DNA of 64,000 bases from Xylophilus sp. GW821-FHT01B05. GTDB taxonomy: Bacteria > Pseudomonadota > Gammaproteobacteria > Burkholderiales > Burkholderiaceae_C. The stretch is from NCBI GenBank assembly GCA_038961845.1, contig CP152408.1, positions 558,001 through 622,000 on the forward strand, read 5' to 3'. The notes under the pieces were generated by a model. The model was not told where the DNA came from, ran no database searches, and worked only from the letters and a program-made list of their open reading frames with translations. Below, piece after piece: positions 27,790-36,204 of the stretch (position 1 is the first letter of the stretch; every line of letters starts with the position of its first letter). The translations under genes were made by a program, and so were the position numbers.

Positions 27790-27806
27790 ACAGGAAGGAA
27801 TTCCAC

Positions 27807-28100
27807 ATGCTCGACAGCGAAAAACTGGCCATCGCCGCCCACCTGCACGTGCTGCTGCGGCGCATCACCGGCCGCGTGACCGACACCGAATGGATGGCCA
27901 GCAACAAGGAATACGCGGCGGCGATAGTGCACTTTGCGCAGGAGAAGGCCGACGAGGAAGAGCGCCCCGAGCTGGCAGAGTGGGCCTACAAGCTGGAGCG
28001 GGCCATGGGCCTGCTGCCGCCGGCGGCGCCACCTGCGGCAGCAGCGCCCGTGCCCGCGCCCGACGGACCAGACCCCCGCTACGTCGGGCGTCTACGCTAA
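27807..28100 (+). CDS. Small conserved-looking protein of unknown function
   Basis: A 97-residue soluble protein 17 bp after amt with an AGGAAGG ribosome site. Residues 1-72 look folded and mostly helical (AIAAHLHVLLRRITGR, KEYAAAIVHFAQEKADEEE, AEWAYKLERAMGL); the tail is Pro/Ala-rich. No motif was recognised and it is not a PII protein. Coupling to amt suggests a possible accessory role, which is inference only. Confidence 0.65.
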   Translation: MLDSEKLAIAAHLHVLLRRITGRVTDTEWMASNKEYAAAIVHFAQEKADEEERPELAEWAYKLERAMGLLPPAAPPAAAAPVPAPDGPDPRYVGRLR

Positions 28101-28108
28101 GCCTGGGA

Positions 28109-28221
28109 CACCCCCAGGCTACGCGCTTCGCGTCTTCGCCTTCCCCCTCCAGGGGGGCACATCCAGCGGCCCGGCGGAGCCGGTTCCGCGGATGTTTTGG
28201 CTTGGCCTGCTCCGCGGCCTT
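28109..28221 (-). repeat. ~110-bp interspersed repeat, copy 2 (inverted)
   Basis: The reverse complement of copy 1: CACCCCCAGGCTACGCGCTT-like start, CCCCCTCCAGGGGGG, ACATCCAGCGG...CCGCGGATGT stem and TGCTCCGCGGCC end. It fills the gap between the small unknown gene and the end of the GMC oxidoreductase gene. Confidence 0.9.
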
Positions 28222-28274
28222 CTGAGCCTTTGTGTTTTGTGCGTCCGCGTTCGTGGAGCAGCCCATGGGAAGGT

Positions 28275-29969
28275 TCAGGCCGCTTCCGCGATGATCCAGC
28301 GCGCAGCCTTCTCCGCAATCATCAGCGTCGGGCTGTTGGTGTTGCCGCTGGTGATGCTGGGCATGACGCCCGCGTCCACCACGCGCAGGCCGGCGATGGT
28401 GCCGCCACGGCCGTCGAGCACGCGCAGGCGCGCGTCGACCACGGCCTGCGGGTCGTCGGCGCGGCCCATGCGGGTGGTGCCGACCGGGTGGAAGATGGTG
28501 GTGGCGATGTCGCCGGCCAGGCGCGCCAGCTCTTCGTCGCTCTGGTACTGCGTGCCGGGCTTCCATTCTTCGGGCTGCCAGGGCGCGAGCGCGGGCTGGG
28601 CGACGATGCGGCGCGTCACGCGCAAGGAGTCTGCGGCAACCTGCCGGTCTTCGGCGGTGGACAGGTAGTTGGGCGCGATCGCCGGGGCGTCTTCGAAGCG
28701 CGGCGACTTCAGCTGCACCGTGCCGCGGCTGGTCGGGTTCAGGTTGCAGACGCTGGCGGTGAAGGCCGGGAAGCGGTGCAGCGGCTCGCCAAAGGCGTCC
28801 AGCGACAGCGGCTGCACGTGGTACTGCAGGTTGGGATGCGGCCGCGCCGCATCGCTGCGCGTGAAGGCGCCCAGTTGCGAGGGCGCCATGCTCATCGGGC
28901 CGCTGCGCTTCAAGGCGTATTCCAGCCCTATGCGTGCCTTGCCCCAGAGGTTGCCGGCCAGGGTGTTGAGCGTGGCGTGGGCGGTGCCCGTGCCCTGCAC
29001 CTTGTAGACCGAGCGGATCTGCAGGTGGTCCTGCAGGTTGGCGCCGACGCCGGCCAGCTCGGCCTGCACGGCGATGCCGTGCTGCTGCAGCAGCGCGCCC
29101 GGGCCTATGCCGGAGAGCTGCAGCAACTGCGGCGAGTTGATGCTGCCGGCGGCCAGCACCACTTCGCGCGTGGCGGTGGCGGTGACCATCTGCTGGCCGT
29201 TCCAGACCTGGGCGCCGCTGCAGCGCAGGCTGCCGTCGGGCTGGCGCTCGATCTGCAGGCGGCTGACCTGGGCGCCGGTCCACATCTCGAAGTTGGACCG
29301 GCCGTAGCAGACGGGGCGCAAAAAGGCTTTGGCGGTGTTCCAGCGCCAGCCGCTCTTCTGGTTGACCTCGAAGTAGCCCACGCCCTCGTTGTCGCCGCGG
29401 TTGAAGTCTTCGCTGGCCGGGATGCCGGCCTGCTGCGCGGCCTGCGCAAAGGCGTCGAGGATGTCCCAGCGCAGACGCTGCTTCTCTACCCGCCATTCAT
29501 GGCCGCTGCCGCGGTAGCCGTCGCTGGCGGCCATGCCGGCGGCGCCGTGTAGCGCGTCGCCGCCCTTGTAGTGGTCTTCGTGGTGGCGGAAGGCCGGCAG
29601 CACCTGGTCCCAGCGCCAGCTGTCATCGCCGGTGACCTGCGCCCAGCCGTCGTAGTCGCGCGCCTGGCCGCGCATGTAGATCATGCCGTTGATGCTGCTG
29701 CAGCCGCCCAGCGTCTTGCCGCGCGGGTAGCGCAGCGTGCGGCCGTTCAGGCCGGCGTCGGGCTCGGTGTTGTAGAGCCAGTCGGTGCGCGGGTTGCCGA
29801 TGCAATACAGGTAGCCGACCGGGATGTGGATCCAGTGGTAGTCGTCCCGGCGGCCGGCCTCGATCAGCAGCACGCGGCGGCGCGCGTCGGCGCTGAGCCG
29901 GTTGGCCAGCAGCGCGCCGGCGGTGCCGCCGCCGATCACGATGTAGTCGAAGGCGAGTGTCTCGCTCAT
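28275..29969 (-). CDS. GMC-family FAD oxidoreductase (choline dehydrogenase-like)
   Basis: A 564-residue flavoenzyme. The FAD motif is YIVIGGGTAGALLANRLS at the N-terminus, the first GMC signature is RGKTLGGCSSINGMIYMRG, and the second is GSINSPQLLQLSGIGP. The active-site His pair is expected in FHPVGTTRMG and ITSGNTNSPTLMIAEK (His then Asn). It oxidises an alcohol to the aldehyde with a quinone or other acceptor. It lies 32 bp after an M20 peptidase gene on the same strand, so the two may be co-transcribed under the divergent LysR regulator. Confidence 0.9.
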   Translation of the reverse strand: MSETLAFDYIVIGGGTAGALLANRLSADARRRVLLIEAGRRDDYHWIHIPVGYLYCIGNPRTDWLYNTEPDAGLNGRTLRYPRGKTLGGCSSINGMIYMRGQARDYDGWAQVTGDDSWRWDQVLPAFRHHEDHYKGGDALHGAAGMAASDGYRGSGHEWRVEKQRLRWDILDAFAQAAQQAGIPASEDFNRGDNEGVGYFEVNQKSGWRWNTAKAFLRPVCYGRSNFEMWTGAQVSRLQIERQPDGSLRCSGAQVWNGQQMVTATATREVVLAAGSINSPQLLQLSGIGPGALLQQHGIAVQAELAGVGANLQDHLQIRSVYKVQGTGTAHATLNTLAGNLWGKARIGLEYALKRSGPMSMAPSQLGAFTRSDAARPHPNLQYHVQPLSLDAFGEPLHRFPAFTASVCNLNPTSRGTVQLKSPRFEDAPAIAPNYLSTAEDRQVAADSLRVTRRIVAQPALAPWQPEEWKPGTQYQSDEELARLAGDIATTIFHPVGTTRMGRADDPQAVVDARLRVLDGRGGTIAGLRVVDAGVMPSITSGNTNSPTLMIAEKAARWIIAEAA

Positions 29970-30001
29970 CTGTCTTGTCTCCTCTTGGTGTGGGTGCGAG
30001 G

Positions 30002-31291
30002 CTACTTCAGCTTGCCCTGCGACAGGTCCATGACCATGCGGGCCGACAGGTACAGGCGCGGCACGATGGTGCCGGTGTGCACGTATTCGGCGTCGTTGGA
30101 GTGCGCGCCAAAGCCGCTCAGGCCAAAGCCTTCGATCACGGCCGCCTTGGTTTTGAGCGCGGCAAAGGCGGCGTCGGTGCCGCCGCCGGTGGCGCTGTCA
30201 AACACCTTCAGCGGCAGGCCGATTTCTTCATAGATGGCGGTGCCGTGCGCGGCCAACTGGCGCGAGGCGGGCGTGGCCTCGAGCGGCGGGCGGCGCACCT
30301 CGAAGCGCAGCTGCACCTTGGATTCGGGCAGCAGCTTGTTCTGTATGCGCTGCTGCAGCGCGGCTTCGAGCTGCTCAAAATCTGCCACCTTGAGCGCACG
30401 CGCATCGGCCTGGGCCGTGGCCTGCGCCGGGATCACGTTGCGGTTGGTGCCGGCCTGGGCCACGGTCCAGTTGAGCTTCAGGCCCTTCTCGGGTTGCGAC
30501 AGGTCTTGCAGTTGCAGCAACTGGTGCGACAGCTCGTAGAGCGCGTTCACGCCCTTCTCGGGCGCCACGCCGGCGTGCGAGGCGCGGCCGTCTACCGTCA
30601 GGTAGGCCGCGCCAATGCCGCTGGTGGCCAGGCGCAGGCGGCCGTCCGGGCCGCCGCCTTCAAAAGAGAACACCGCGTCTTGCTCGCCGCCTAGGCGCGT
30701 GATGGTGCTGCGCGCGCCGGGCGAGCTGATTTCTTCGTCGCCGTTGATCAGCACGGTCAGCGTGCCGTAGTCCTTGAACTTGAGCTTTTGCAGCAGCGCG
30801 ATGGTGTGGATGATCAGCGCCACGCCTTGCTTGTCGTCGGCAATGCCCAGGCCGTAGGCGCGCTCGCCGTCCAGGCGAAACGGCTGGTCTTTGAGCATGC
30901 CGCGCAGGTAGACCGTGTCCATGTGGGCGATCAGCATGATCTTCTTGCTGCCCGTGCCCTTGAACACCGCATGCACCATGGCGCCGGGCTGCGGCGGCGT
31001 GTCGTCCATGCGGTAGATGTCGGTCGGCTGGATCAGCTCGACCTGGCCGCCCAATTGCGCCAGGCGGTCGCGGATCAGGGCTGCGATCTGCGCCAGGCCT
31101 TCGCTGTCCTTGCTGCCGGACTCGATGTTGACCAGGTCGCGCAGCGTGTCGAGCAAGGGGGCTTTTTCCTGCTCGGCCAAGCCGTGCACGGCGGCCACCG
31201 GCGCGGCGTGCAGCGTGCCGCCGGCAAAGGCCAGCGCGCAGGCGAGCAGGGCAGAGACCAGCGTGGTCCGGGAGGAAGAGGGGTGCGACAT
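30002..31291 (-). CDS. M20-family metallopeptidase (glutamate carboxypeptidase type), exported
   Basis: A 429-residue enzyme with a Sec signal (LVSALLACALAFAGGTLHA). Zinc-site motifs are visible: LIAHMDTVY (His, Asp), GLGIADDKQG (Asp), INGDEEISSPG (Glu-Glu), and FGAHSNDAEYV (His). The insert dimerisation domain contains GRASHAGVAPEKGVNA. Family members release C-terminal glutamate from folate-type or peptide substrates. ATG 31291 is chosen because it begins at the signal peptide; longer frames exist. Confidence 0.9.
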   Translation of the reverse strand: MSHPSSSRTTLVSALLACALAFAGGTLHAAPVAAVHGLAEQEKAPLLDTLRDLVNIESGSKDSEGLAQIAALIRDRLAQLGGQVELIQPTDIYRMDDTPPQPGAMVHAVFKGTGSKKIMLIAHMDTVYLRGMLKDQPFRLDGERAYGLGIADDKQGVALIIHTIALLQKLKFKDYGTLTVLINGDEEISSPGARSTITRLGGEQDAVFSFEGGGPDGRLRLATSGIGAAYLTVDGRASHAGVAPEKGVNALYELSHQLLQLQDLSQPEKGLKLNWTVAQAGTNRNVIPAQATAQADARALKVADFEQLEAALQQRIQNKLLPESKVQLRFEVRRPPLEATPASRQLAAHGTAIYEEIGLPLKVFDSATGGGTDAAFAALKTKAAVIEGFGLSGFGAHSNDAEYVHTGTIVPRLYLSARMVMDLSQGKLK

Positions 31292-31452
31292 GACGAGCCT
31301 TGGCGGAGGAGGGAGTGAGCCATGGTAGTGCAGCACTCGCCTTTAATATTTGATTTATTTATGAATAAAAAATGGCTGAATAGGCCCAGTGTCCAGGAGC
31401 TGCCTGGGCATTGCCAATTGAATCGCCAAATCAATTCATAAATAATGCAAAT
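31292..31452. promoter_or_regulatory. Divergent control region with a 12-bp inverted repeat
   Basis: An AT-rich region between the M20 peptidase and lysR genes. TTATTTATGAAT (31355-31366) is exactly inverted as ATTCATAAATAA (31434-31445). The arms are ~80 bp centre to centre, suitable for two LysR tetramer half-sites with looping. Between them lies GCCCAG...CTGGGC (31384-31409), a short repeat-like hairpin. Confidence 0.55.
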
Positions 31453-32355
31453 ATGGCAACGCTCCCCTACGGCCCCGACCCGCAAAGCCTGCGCGCCTTT
31501 GTCGCCGTGGCGCGCGAGGGCAATGTCACGCGCGCCGCGCAGCAGCTGCACTTGTCGCAGCCGGCGGTCAGCCTGCAGTTGAAGGCGCTGGCCACGCGCA
31601 CCGGCCTGGTTCTGTTCAGCCGCACGCCGCAGGGCCTGGCGCTGACGGCCGACGGCGCGGCGCTGCTGCCGCAGGCCGAGCGCGCGCTGGCCGCGCTGAC
31701 CGACTTCGACCACAACGCCGGCCAACTGCGCGGCACGGCGCGCGGCAGCTTGCGCATAGGCACCATCCTGGACCCGGAATTCACCCGCCTGGGCGCCTTC
31801 CTGCGCGAGCTGCTCGAGGCCGCGCCGCAGATCGACACCGACCTGCGCCAGGCTATGAGCGGCGACCACCTGCCCGCGCTTGCCAGCGGCGCGCTGGATG
31901 GCGCCTTCTACCTCGGCGAGCTGCCCGCGCCGCCGCCGGCCGACATCCTGCTGCGCCCGCTGGTGCGCTTCACCTACCGCGTGCTGGCACCGGCCGGCTG
32001 GGGCCCGCAGGTGCTGGGCCGGCAGTGGAAGGCGCTGGCCGCATTGCCCTGGCTGGGCACGCCGCCAGAATCCGTGCACCACCGCCTGCTGGCCGGCGTG
32101 TTCGGCCCGCTGGGCGTGGAGCCGCGCCGCGTCGCCCGGGTCGATCAAGAGGCGTCCATGCTCGATCTGGTGCGATCCGGCGTGGGCCTATCGCTGGTGC
32201 GCGATGCCATCGCCATCCGCGAAAGCCAGGCGCGCGGGCTGGTGGTGGCAGACCGGGTGTCGCTGGCCTGCACGCTGGGCTTTGCCAGTTTGCGCACGCG
32301 GCAGGCCGAGCCGGCGCTGGCTGCAGCGTTGGCGGCGCTGCAGCGCGTGTGGTGA
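31453..32355 (+). CDS. LysR-family regulator
   Basis: A 300-residue LTTR with the helix-turn-helix in LRAFVAVAREGNVTRAAQQ and LSQPAVSLQLKALATR. The effector domain follows with GSLRIGTILDPEFTRLG. It is divergent from the M20 peptidase and GMC genes, which are its likely targets. ATG 31453 is chosen; the open frame extends to a TTG at 31411. Confidence 0.88.
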   Translation: MATLPYGPDPQSLRAFVAVAREGNVTRAAQQLHLSQPAVSLQLKALATRTGLVLFSRTPQGLALTADGAALLPQAERALAALTDFDHNAGQLRGTARGSLRIGTILDPEFTRLGAFLRELLEAAPQIDTDLRQAMSGDHLPALASGALDGAFYLGELPAPPPADILLRPLVRFTYRVLAPAGWGPQVLGRQWKALAALPWLGTPPESVHHRLLAGVFGPLGVEPRRVARVDQEASMLDLVRSGVGLSLVRDAIAIRESQARGLVVADRVSLACTLGFASLRTRQAEPALAAALAALQRVW

Positions 32356-32522
32356 GCCGGGTTCGCTCCAGGCTGCGTGCACCTGCTTACCCGCCCCGCG
32401 CTGCCTCTTCACACACCGTACCCACAATGCGCGCTGTTGGCTGACAATGTTCCCCCGCTGCCGCCACTAGCATCAGACGGCCTCTTCACCCACCGGCACG
32501 CACCAAGCCCCCAACACCACTG

Positions 32523-33650
32523 ATGGACGACGCCCAACCCCGCATCACCCCCGCCGACACCGACGGCGGCGCGCGCGGGTACGTGTTGCAGGGCCGCTGG
32601 ACGGCGGCGCAGTTGGCGGACCGGGCCACCTGGCGCGGCCTGTGGGCACAGTTGCAGGGCGCGCCCGCCGCCGGTGGCCGCTGGGACCTGCGCAGCGTGC
32701 AGCAGCTCGACCACATCGGCGCGCAACTGCTGTGGGACCACTGGCAGCAGCGCTGGCCCGATGCGGTCGATGCGTCCGACGGCCAGCGCGCCATGCTCGA
32801 GCGCGTGGCGCATTTCACCGTGCCAACGCCGCCCACGGTGTGCAAGAGCAGCGTCGCCGAAGGCATCGACTCGCTCGGCCGCAAGGTGCTGCTGGCGCTG
32901 GGCCACATGCGCTATGGCACGCGCATGCTGGGCCAGTTGCTGTTCGACACCCTGCGCCTGCTGCGCGCGCCCTGGCAGGGGCCGTGGCGCGACATCTCGG
33001 GCCACCTCTACAGCATGGGCGCCATGGCGCTGCCCATCACCGCGCTGGTGGGCTTCCTGATCGGCGTGGTGCTGGCCTATTTGATGAGCATGCAGCTCAA
33101 GCAGTTCGGCGCCGATTCCTTCATCGTCAACATCCTGGGCATTTCGCTGATCCGTGAACTCGGGCCGCTGCTGGCCGCCATCCTGGTGGCGGGGCGCTCG
33201 GGCTCGGCCATCACCGCGCAGATCGGCGTGATGCGCGTGACCGAAGAGCTGGACGCCATGCGCGTCATGGGCATCCCGCACGGCTTTCGGCTGGTCATGC
33301 CGCGCGCCATTGCGCTGGCCCTTGCCATGCCGCTGGTGGCCGTGTGGACCACGCTGGCATCGCTCGCCGGCGGCATGTTCGCCGCCGACCTGGCCATGGG
33401 CGTGACGCCGGCCTTCTTCCTCAATGCGCTGCCGCAGGCGGTGCTGCCCTCCAACCTGGCGGTGGCGCTGTTCAAGTCGCTGGTGTTCGGCGTGGTGATC
33501 GCGCTGGTGGGCTGCCACTTCGGCCTGCGCGTCAAGCCCAATACCGAGAGCCTGGGGCAGGGCACGACGACCTCGGTGGTTACCTCGATCACGGCGGTGA
33601 TCTTGATCGACGCCTTATTCGCCATCGTCTTTCGCAATGTAGGGATATAG
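32523..33650 (+). CDS. MlaE-family lipid ABC transporter permease with N-terminal STAS-like domain
   Basis: A 375-residue protein. Residues ~1-100 lack membrane segments and look like a STAS/MlaB-type domain (WDLRSVQQLDHIGAQLLWDH). The rest is MlaE: SMGAMALPITALVGFLIGVV, FGADSFIVNILGISLIRELG and the conserved VAGRSGSAITAQIG, then EELDAMRVMGI. In E. coli these functions are split between mlaE and mlaB. With the ATPase, MCE and lipoprotein genes downstream it forms a complete phospholipid transport operon. Confidence 0.92.
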   Translation: MDDAQPRITPADTDGGARGYVLQGRWTAAQLADRATWRGLWAQLQGAPAAGGRWDLRSVQQLDHIGAQLLWDHWQQRWPDAVDASDGQRAMLERVAHFTVPTPPTVCKSSVAEGIDSLGRKVLLALGHMRYGTRMLGQLLFDTLRLLRAPWQGPWRDISGHLYSMGAMALPITALVGFLIGVVLAYLMSMQLKQFGADSFIVNILGISLIRELGPLLAAILVAGRSGSAITAQIGVMRVTEELDAMRVMGIPHGFRLVMPRAIALALAMPLVAVWTTLASLAGGMFAADLAMGVTPAFFLNALPQAVLPSNLAVALFKSLVFGVVIALVGCHFGLRVKPNTESLGQGTTTSVVTSITAVILIDALFAIVFRNVGI

Positions 33651-33651
33651 C

Positions 33652-34488
33652 GTGACGCTGTGCGATACCGACACCCCCGCCGCACCGCGCGCCCCTGATG
33701 CGCCGGTGGTCGAGATCCGTGGCCTGTGGACCGCCTTTGGCAGCGGCCGCCAGCAGGTGGTGGTGCACCAGGACCTGGACCTGACGATCGAGCCCGGCGA
33801 GATCCTGAGCCTGGTCGGCGGCTCGGGCACCGGCAAGACGGTGCTGCTGCGCCAGATGCTGGGCCTGGAGGCGCCGGCGCGCGGCGAGGTCTCCGTGCTG
33901 GGCGAGCCGGCCGCGCGCATGGGCCGGCGCGGCGCGTCGAGCCGGGTCGGCATGCTGTTCCAGCAGGGCGCGCTGTTCTCGGCCTTCAACGTGCTGGAGA
34001 ACGTCGCCTTCCCGCTGCGCGAGCTGGGCACGCTGCCGCTGGCCATGGCGCGCGACGCGGCCATGGTCAAGCTGCAGATGGTCGGCCTGAAGCCGGCCGA
34101 CGCCATCAAGATGCCGGCCGATCTGTCGGGCGGCATGATCAAGCGCGTGGCCCTGGCGCGCGCGCTGGCCATGGACCCGCCGCTGCTGCTGCTGGACGAG
34201 CCCACCGCCGGCCTCGACCCCAGCAGCTCCGACGCCTTCTGCACGCTGCTGCAGGAGCTGCACCAGGAGCTGGGCCTGACCGTGGTCATGGTCACGCACG
34301 ACCTGGACACGCTGATTGCGCTCAGCACCCGCGTCGTGGTGCTGGCCGACAAGCGCATCGTCGCCAGCGGCACGCCGCAGCAGGTGGCGCTGGTCGACCA
34401 CCCGTTTATTCACGACTACTTCCTGGGCGAGCGTGGCCGGCGTGCCATGGCGCCAGCGCCACCCCTGGTCTGGCCGGCCGAGCCCTGA
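33652..34488 (+). CDS. MlaF-family ABC transporter ATP-binding protein
   Basis: A 278-residue ATPase. Walker A GGSGTGKTVLLRQ, signature LSGGMIKRVALARAL (MIKR is the MlaF hallmark), Walker B LLLLDEPTAGLD and switch His in VTHDLD. GTG start directly after the permease stop. Partners with the MlaE-like permease. Confidence 0.93.
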   Translation: MTLCDTDTPAAPRAPDAPVVEIRGLWTAFGSGRQQVVVHQDLDLTIEPGEILSLVGGSGTGKTVLLRQMLGLEAPARGEVSVLGEPAARMGRRGASSRVGMLFQQGALFSAFNVLENVAFPLRELGTLPLAMARDAAMVKLQMVGLKPADAIKMPADLSGGMIKRVALARALAMDPPLLLLDEPTAGLDPSSSDAFCTLLQELHQELGLTVVMVTHDLDTLIALSTRVVVLADKRIVASGTPQQVALVDHPFIHDYFLGERGRRAMAPAPPLVWPAEP

Positions 34489-34513
34489 AAGCTAGAGAGA
34501 AAGAGGTCCTTCC

Positions 34514-35491
34514 ATGGAAAACAAATCCCATGCCTTCGCCGCCGGCCTGTTCGTGCTGGTGGTCACCGGGCTGCTGGTGCTGCTGGCCTTCTGGCTCACG
34601 CGCGACAGCGGCAGCTACAAGACCTACGAACTCTCCACCAAGGACACCGTCACCGGCCTGCAACTGCAGGCGCCGGTGCGCTACAAGGGTGTGCCGGTGG
34701 GCAAGGTCACGCAAATAGGCTTCGACCGCGAGGCCGCCGGCAACGTGCTGGTGCGCATCGCGGTGGAAGACGGCACGCCGCTCACGCCCACCACCTTCGG
34801 CACCCTGGCCTACCAGGGCATCACCGGCCTGGCCTTCATCCTGCTGGACGACGACGGCCAGGCGCTGCCGGCCCCGCCAGCGGGCAGCGACGGCGTGCCG
34901 CGCCTGCCGGTCAAGCCCTCGCAACTGGGCAAGCTGACGGAGAGCGCGCCGGCCATCCTGGCGCAGGTCGAAGAAGCCGGTCGCCGGCTGAACACGCTGC
35001 TGTCGGACGAGAACCAGCAGCGCTTCTCCAGCACGCTCAGCGGCTTGTCGCTGGCCTCGAACAACATCGCGCGCCTGACCTCGCACCTGGACAGCACCCT
35101 GACCGACCGCGTCGACCCGGTGCTGGCCGGCATGCCGCGCGTCATGGGCGACGCCGGCGTCACGCTGCGCTCCTTGCAGGCTGCGGCGCAAAACGTCTCC
35201 AGCGCCGCGACAGAGATCGGCACCGCCGCCGGCCGCCTCAACGAGAAAGACGGCCCACTCGACCGCCTGGCGCAAGGCACCGGCGCGCTCAGCCACACCG
35301 TCGACCAATTCGGCGCCACCACGCTGCCGCGCCTGAACCGCGTCGGCGACGACGCCTCGCGCGCCGTGCGCCAACTGGGCCGCACCGTCACCAACATCAA
35401 CGACAACCCGCAGTCGCTGCTCTTTGGCAACGGCGCCGCCCGCCCCGGCCCGGGCGAACCCGGCTTTGCCGCCCCCGGAGGAACCCGATGA
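34514..35491 (+). CDS. MCE-domain (MlaD/PqiB-like) protein
   Basis: A 325-residue protein with one N-terminal helix (FAAGLFVLVVTGLLVLLAFW) and a single MCE domain (~40-120), including GLQLQAPVRYKGVPVGKV and GITGLAFILL. The long C-terminal part is helical and amphipathic (FSSTLSGLSLASNNIARL). It should form a hexameric ring on the inner membrane to conduct lipids. It overlaps the next gene by 4 bp. Confidence 0.92.
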   Translation: MENKSHAFAAGLFVLVVTGLLVLLAFWLTRDSGSYKTYELSTKDTVTGLQLQAPVRYKGVPVGKVTQIGFDREAAGNVLVRIAVEDGTPLTPTTFGTLAYQGITGLAFILLDDDGQALPAPPAGSDGVPRLPVKPSQLGKLTESAPAILAQVEEAGRRLNTLLSDENQQRFSSTLSGLSLASNNIARLTSHLDSTLTDRVDPVLAGMPRVMGDAGVTLRSLQAAAQNVSSAATEIGTAAGRLNEKDGPLDRLAQGTGALSHTVDQFGATTLPRLNRVGDDASRAVRQLGRTVTNINDNPQSLLFGNGAARPGPGEPGFAAPGGTR

Positions 35492-36186
35492 AAACGCCTG
35501 CTTCTTTTGCTATTGAATCGGTAGCTATTAACCGGGGCCATTCCTGGGCTTGGGGCCGATTTGGCTCTGTATTCCTGCTGGCCGCAGCGCTGGCCGGCTG
35601 CTCGGCCCTGCCGGACCGGCCCACGCGCCCGGTGCTCTACGACTTCGGCCCCGGCCAGGTCGCGCCGCAGCCGCAGACCCGCGAGGCCAACCTGCCGCCC
35701 CTGGCGCTGGCCGACATCGACACCAGCGGCCTGCTAGACAGCGCCGCCGTCATGTACCGCCTGGCCTACGCCGACGCCCAGCAGCTGCAGCCCTATGCAC
35801 TGGCGCGCTGGACCCTGCCGCCCTCGCAACTGGTCAGCCAGCGCCTGCGCCAGCGCCTGGGCGAGCGCCGCGCCGTGCTCGACGTGGACGACAGCGCTTC
35901 GCTCAAACGCGTCGACGGCAAGCTGCCCAACATCCTGCGCCTGCAACTGGAAGAGTTCAGCCAGATCTTCGACAGCCCCAGCCAGAGCAGCGGCGTGGTC
36001 CGCCTGCGCGCCACCCTGGTCGAGAACACCCCCGAGGGCGACCGCCTGATCGCCCAGCGCCTGGTGCTGGCGCGCCAGCCCGCGCCCACGGCCGATGCCG
36101 CTGGCGGCGCCAAGGCGCTGGTGGCGGCCACGGACGATGCGGCCCAGCAGATCAGCGACTGGCTGGCGCAAGCCGCCACGCCCTAG
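35488..36186 (+). CDS. ABC-type transport auxiliary lipoprotein (PqiC/DUF330-like)
   Basis: A 232-residue lipoprotein with lipobox LAGC at ~38-41. The body (VLYDFGPG..., YRLAYADAQQLQPYALARW, LRLQLEEFSQIFDSPSQS) is typical of the outer-membrane partner of MCE transporters. The signal region is long and its start (residues ~5-16) is encoded by TTTTGCTATTGAATCGGTAG / CTATTAACC, which resembles the short TAGCTAT repeats found between genes elsewhere here. Confidence 0.88.
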   Translation: MKTPASFAIESVAINRGHSWAWGRFGSVFLLAAALAGCSALPDRPTRPVLYDFGPGQVAPQPQTREANLPPLALADIDTSGLLDSAAVMYRLAYADAQQLQPYALARWTLPPSQLVSQRLRQRLGERRAVLDVDDSASLKRVDGKLPNILRLQLEEFSQIFDSPSQSSGVVRLRATLVENTPEGDRLIAQRLVLARQPAPTADAAGGAKALVAATDDAAQQISDWLAQAATP

Positions 36187-36204
36187 CCGGGCGCGCCGCC
36201 GGGC

